Origin: Nectonema munidae
Taxonomy: Eukaryota; Nematomorpha; Nectonematoida; Nectonematidae
Length of the DNA: 64,000 bases
Direction: 5' to 3'
NCBI GenBank assembly: GCA_030549495.1
Contig: JAUIRK010000775.1
Span: 124,001 to 188,000, forward strand
The position numbers and the translations under genes are program-made. Each line of letters opens with the position of its first letter. Position 1 is the first letter of the stretch. Below are positions 45,601 to 51,600 of the stretch, piece after piece. The notes under the pieces were generated by a model that was not told the DNA's origin, ran no database searches, and worked only from the letters and a program-made list of their open reading frames with translations.

Positions 45601-48600
45601 AATCTTTAATTTATACAGAGTTTTTTTATGCCATCTATTTATAGCAATTGAAGGATGTCATAACATATGTAAGAAACATTAGGTAGGCCTGACTCTTTTT
45701 TTATCATCACTTTAGTGCTTCTTTTTTTCTAAAATTCTATCCAGATGATGTATCTTCTTGGACCTCGAATTCGGGCATTTTTTTCTTTATATTTCCAAGA
45801 AATGGATAAAAATTTGGCGTTTTTGAGTTATTCATTTAAATGGAATTTAAATGATTTCTTTCATTGTGAGTTCATTTTAGTGATCTCTTTCATTTATGAG
45901 TAATTAAGAAGAGGCAAATAAGTACTTGTGATAAAAGCAATACAAAATGAACTCTTTATTTAACACCCTGAAATGTAGTTGGTATAAAAGTGCAAAAGAA
46001 AGAAGTGAAATGTCTTACTAACATCAGGAGTGAGAAAACAAGCAACAACGAACAGGACAACAAGGTGAATAAACAGATAGAAAATGAGTGCAATATATAT
46101 TAACATGATTTGTGTAATTGAAGTTAATGGCAAGGTTTTTACAATTAAGCTCGAGTGATAAAATAAGTGGAGAGGAGATTTGATAATGGAAAAGGTGAAG
46201 TGATGCTTGAAGGCTTGAATTATACTACAGTACTCAATTTGCCTACTTACTACTTTACACCAGTGATGTATACTGAAATCAATTCGAGTGAATCGGCACC
46301 AGCTTAATTACCATATTTTTTATAATCAGAATCGGTTAATTTTGTGAAGATTAGCGATGTCTTGAGCCGAGCCCATAAACAAATTAGAGTTTATATTAGC
46401 GGTTTCGCCAATCTATAAGAACATCTGTATTTCATTCATATCTTTTTCTAGATATGATATCATGAATTAGTATTTGAACGATACGAAAATTTTGTATGAT
46501 TCCGATTACGATTTGACTCCCAAAAAGGTGTATTCCAATTCTTCAGTTAAATAATTTACTTTTCAAAAATCAGACTTTGTTAGCAGTATCTAAGTTTATC
46601 AGAGTCAAGACAAACGTATATACAAATTAATCACTATTTTACACTTTAATATATTTAATCCATTAGATCCCACCATATTCTTTAAATAACGCAGACGATG
46701 TCTTGATTTCATGTTAGATTAGTTTCGTCTGCTTTATCTGGGATCAAATGGGTTAAAGAAAAAATTGAAATCTCTTTAATTTATGCTCTCCATTTTTAAA
46801 GGTCAACTCAGCTATTGGCACAAACAACGCTACGAAATGTGTTGGGCACCCAAAATCTGTCCGATCTACTCTCCGAACGCGATAAGATATCAGTATACCT
46901 GAAAGAATTTTTGGATGATGCAACTGATAAATGGGGTATCAAGGTCTTTTTTGATTCCTATATTTTAGTATTTCCCATATCGGTTGTAATACCCCCAAAA
47001 AGCGGCTATACCGCTGTTTCTGAGATTTAATTATTTGAGTGTATGTGTGTCTAATGTCAATATGTATGTAGCATGCATGTATTCGTATATATGTCTAGAT
47101 GTTTTTTTGTGTTAGATGTGTATTAATACAAATAATTTGGAAAGTTTGTCTCAAGAATGTCCAAAAATGTATATGTAAAGGTATGTATGTATGATTGCAC
47201 TAACACTAAACCTAACGCTCTCTAATACTCTAATACTAACACTGATGCTAATTCTATACTAAACCCAACAATACGTTTCCAAAATTTCACACAAGACTAT
47301 TTAGAAATTCAGCGGTAGAATGTAAAAGGAGTAAATGTACAAATTTTTTTTAGATTTTTATTGTGTTTAATTTTTTTTTTAATTTTTAATAATTTTTTTG
47401 AACACGATTAAAAAGTAAAAAAATGGAGGACGATATGAGTGTTGTTCTCTCAACAAATGTTCAGTGTAACACAAGTGAAATAATCATCGTAGATTATTCG
47501 TTGATACTAAGTGTCTATTAACACATTCTGAAATAATATGTCACCAGTAACTGACGATATTAGTCTGTTTTAAGTTATATTAAATGGAAAATTATTCAAA
47601 AGAAAAGCAGGTTATTATTAATCTTCGAAAACCGATGCGTGAAGGGGTCATGATTTTTTTAAAACTTGCTAAACAATAATTTTACGGCTATTCAATAGAA
47701 AAAGGTTCCAAAAAACAATGCAGTCTGATTTATAAAATTGTTTTCGCTTAGACACAAAATATCAAAGGATGTAAAATGATGAACCAAGCGCACGTCTTTT
47801 CACCATAACTAGTCAAATTTATTAAAAAGGATATACTGTAAAGTAAGAAATTTTCACGAACTTAATTTCCAGAGTTTAAAGTTTTTTATATGAAATTTTT
47901 TATAACATTTAAATTCTTTCACACATAAAATTTAAATCACTGTAATTTCGATATTCAGATTCATAAATAATTTTTTTTAGACTAAATATCTAAAATTTTA
48001 GAAATATTTATTTGCGAAATTTTGTTCTTTTACGCTGGCTCTTTAACTTAAGCGAGCGCTATTTTTCAAAAGACCGTGCTAGAATCTTAGATTAGAGGCA
48101 GCGCTTATGCGAAACACCCATAAAATTATTTTTAAAAGTGGCATGCTACGCGAGTATATGAGCAATTTATATTAATATATAAAAGTAAAAAAACTGCAAT
48201 ATTTTATCTAAATTCTAAATGTAAAGCTGACAATACTAGCTACTTATAAACAATGATGGAATATGCTACGTTATGTTTCGAAATTGCGATAAATATCAAA
48301 GTTTGGTACGATTTTCATCCTGATATCTTTTTTAGCGAACCTTTGAGTTGTAAATGAATTTATCAGTTTTAGTTCTTTACTTGAGTGACTACATATAGAA
48401 AAGGTTGGGGAAAACTGCCGTATGTTGAGTTGAAAAGAAGACCTTGGTTAGAGCTAAACAGTTAGAAAATTTACCAAAGCTAATTTTTACCAAATTTAAA
48501 AAATGAACTTAGACCTTAGAGAAAATTTACCAAAGCTAATTTTTACCAAATTTAAAAAATGAATTTAGACTGGTGTTAACTCTTATCATAAATGCTGTTT

Positions 48601-51600
48601 AGGTAGAGAGAGTGGAAATCAAAGATTGTAGATTGCCTATTTCTATGCAAAGAGCTATGGCTGCTGAAGCAGAAGCATCAAGAGAGGCTAAAGCTAAGGT
48701 ATACACCATGCGCACATAATAATAATAATAATAATATACATGCTGCATATTTTTGTCGTATAGCATAATGATTCCCAACCTTTTTCTTCCCAACGCCCAG
48801 TGCCGGATTAACATAATAGCAGGTGTAGCAGCTGCTACAAGCCCCGCGCTTAGTTGAAAAATGCGTCGAAAAAATCTTTAAAGATTTCTTCTTTTATATT
48901 TCCTCCTTAAAATAAAGTTATGCTCTTGAATTTTGTGGTTTTTTATCTTTTTTGTAGAAACTAGATCAATTTTATTAAAAAAGTGTTTTCTTCCTGACTA
49001 TCATTTGTAAATTTAATCGATCTGCTACAGGCCTCGCACTTGGTAGATCCGGAACTGCATAAAAAAAGGAAATATTTTTCATAAAAAATTAAATTCAAAA
49101 AATATGAACCATGAAATTCAATGGCTTCCCTGCGGCTGATGATTTTTTATTATTTCATTCAAAGTAGGACTTATTTTTGTAAGTTTGAGTCTTAAGTCCC
49201 CTGTCTCATCTATTTTAAATTTATTTCCTTGTTTGCTTTTCAGATATAGCGCAGCACTGAACCCCGTTTTCACCAGGTATGTCAAAGGAAATGCGAAAAA
49301 TAAAATTTGAAAAGTAAACTTTTATACATCATCATCAATTTTTATGCCTTTAAAAATAAAATTAAGATTGGGAAACTGATGAAAGTCATGGCAGCGTAAA
49401 CTTAAAGCGAATATCTCTAATTTGTTGATGAACACACCAATAATTCCCTTAGCTTTTATTATGTTTGAAGATCTTCACTGAAGTTTGATATTAACATCAT
49501 TGAATTTTCAAAAATATCAGCCAGATAAGCAATATCGTTTTTAATTGAACATATGTTTCCTTATTCTCATCTTTGAAAAATTCTAAAATGCTCTTATAAA
49601 GTTCAAAAAATCTTTAGAGACAGTTACCTTTCGAGAACCATCTCACTTCTGTGTGTATCAAAAGAGAGCTAAACTTTTCTTCATTTTCCCTACAAAGATT
49701 TTTAAAAAGCTTATCTTTAAGTGGGCTTGTCTTTATTTTAATAAATTGTCTTTATGACAATTTGTAAAGATTTGAAAAGGTTTGGTGACATCGTTTTACC
49801 GACGAGATGTTGTATATGAATGACACAATGAACCGTTAAAATTTATGGGCAAGTTCTTTTCAAATGGGCTAAAAAACCTTTGTAGACGCCAACGATTGAC
49901 TGTGCGCCGTCTGTTGCACACGCTAAAATATTTTTCAATGAGTTTTTTTCAAGAAAAAAGTTTTCTACAACTTTGAAAATTATTGAACCCTTTGTATCAC
50001 TAACCAGAGCCTTCGCAACTAAAAATTGCTCTGTAAATTCTGAATTGTCATCAATGTATCTAACATAACCAACGATCATTGTAGTATAACAAATTGTTTG
50101 AATCCTGGTCACATAACGTAGTTTCTATTTTTTTTTCACAATTTATTAATTCTTGCCAATACTGTGTTGTTACTCAACGGAACAGATGAAGGTAAATTAT
50201 TATCACCTGAACCAATCATTGTGCCAACAAATTCTTTGATACAAGTTAGTATCAAAATTTCTCCAATATCATGTGCTGAAGATCGCATATTTACGTAAGA
50301 GTATTACGTGTCTTGTTTTATCAGCGTGTGTCAATCTTATTAATGCATCATTATGATTGGGCAATAGAGAAAATATGTCTTGGTTAATAAATGATCAAAA
50401 ATGTTTTTCTGATCGTTACACTTCACTATAAATTATATATCAAAAATATATAAAATTTAGGAGAAAAATCTTGTCGAACGCCTCCTTGCCATTAAGCGCC
50501 CAAAATAAAAATTATAAAGCCCCCCTCCGGGAACGATAACATCAAAGATTGGGGACCTCTGGTATAGCACATGCTATGTATATATATTTGGTATCACGAC
50601 TTTTCGTCAGTTTTCATTTAATTAAATAACAGTTGTCTCCTGACAATTAACCACTCGTCTTTTTATCGCCAAGACAATTTATTATACGAGAGTTAACGAA
50701 AACTCAGTGTTTACATCACGACATTTTATCGGTCTGATTTTCTGAGATTCAATCTTAGAATAGGATTAGTGGCGGGAGTAAGGTTGGCTAGGTGCCGGGT
50801 TTCGATAACTCAAGGAGGTTTGGGTTCGATTCCGCATCGAGCGTACTTTCCTTGCGTTTTAGATAAAAGCGGCGCAATTGTGCCTTCTCGATGAAAACAC
50901 TTCATGGTACCTTTTAATCATATGATGATTATATATTTTGATTTTTTAGTCAACTCTTTTTTATTTATAAGAAAGTGAGAAAATTCGGGTAGTAAAAGAT
51001 TTTTAGGAAAATTAAATTTTGATCGCTTCAGAGTTTCTTAATTTTTCGTTCACTTGTTTTTGGATCTCATGTTTATGCGTCCAAAATTTTATGCATGAAA
51101 AGTGATTGCTTACTTTTGAACAAATTTCAGTCGAATGTTCCCAAAGGAAATGCAGATGAATTCTAACTTTCAATGAAATTAAATTGGAATGTTTAAAGTT
51201 TTCTGTTTGTTCGGTCGTAAATGGGTTTAAATGAAGGCTGCAGAATCTGGCTCGGAATAATTTTCGCCAGAAACTATGAATAGGTTATTATTAGTTATAC
51301 TTTTTAGTGAAATAAAAATTATAAAGAGTTATTTGCATTTTTAGCTCATACGGAATGAAAGTAACGAAACACAAGTTTTTTGAAATATAAATAGAATAAA
51401 TCCTTGAACTAAGGCAAACAAGGGTAAAAAAAACTTAAGCGAAGGTAAAACAAGACTGAAATATCAGAATGTTTATTTGAGAATAATTGAAACTTATAAG
51501 TGATAATCTTGATATACTTGCCAACTTAGCAAACTAGATAATATTTTTTGATTACATCTATAACAGACTATTTCTTGATGTACCTCTTTCATGATCCCCA

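Larger units (their letters stand above)
43967..46801. other. Intron 5 of the stomatin-like gene (2.8 kb)
   Basis: Donor GTATCT, acceptor TTTTTAAAG. Contains a degenerate hAT-type MITE (44630-44905) and a TTAA MITE (46655-46756). Nothing else was recognised in 43970-44620 or 44910-46650. Confidence 0.85.
48766..50561 (-). mobile_element. ZBED/GTF2IRD2-type hAT transposon, 1.8 kb, with perfect target duplication
   Basis: The left end is TAATGATTCCCAACCTTTTT. The right end, inverted, is CAGAGGTCCCCAATCTTTGA. GTATAGCA flanks both sides (48758-48765 and 50562-50569). The transposase is on the minus strand. A second set of ends (48798-49057) marks a nested MITE near the left terminus. It begins 67 bases downstream of exon 7. 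Confidence 0.92.

Noticed and set aside
50771-50918. tRNA gene
   Set aside because: A- and B-box-like motifs are present, but the arms do not pair into a cloverleaf by eye, and the sequence is a member of a dispersed family with a shared non-tRNA body, so it is a SINE.
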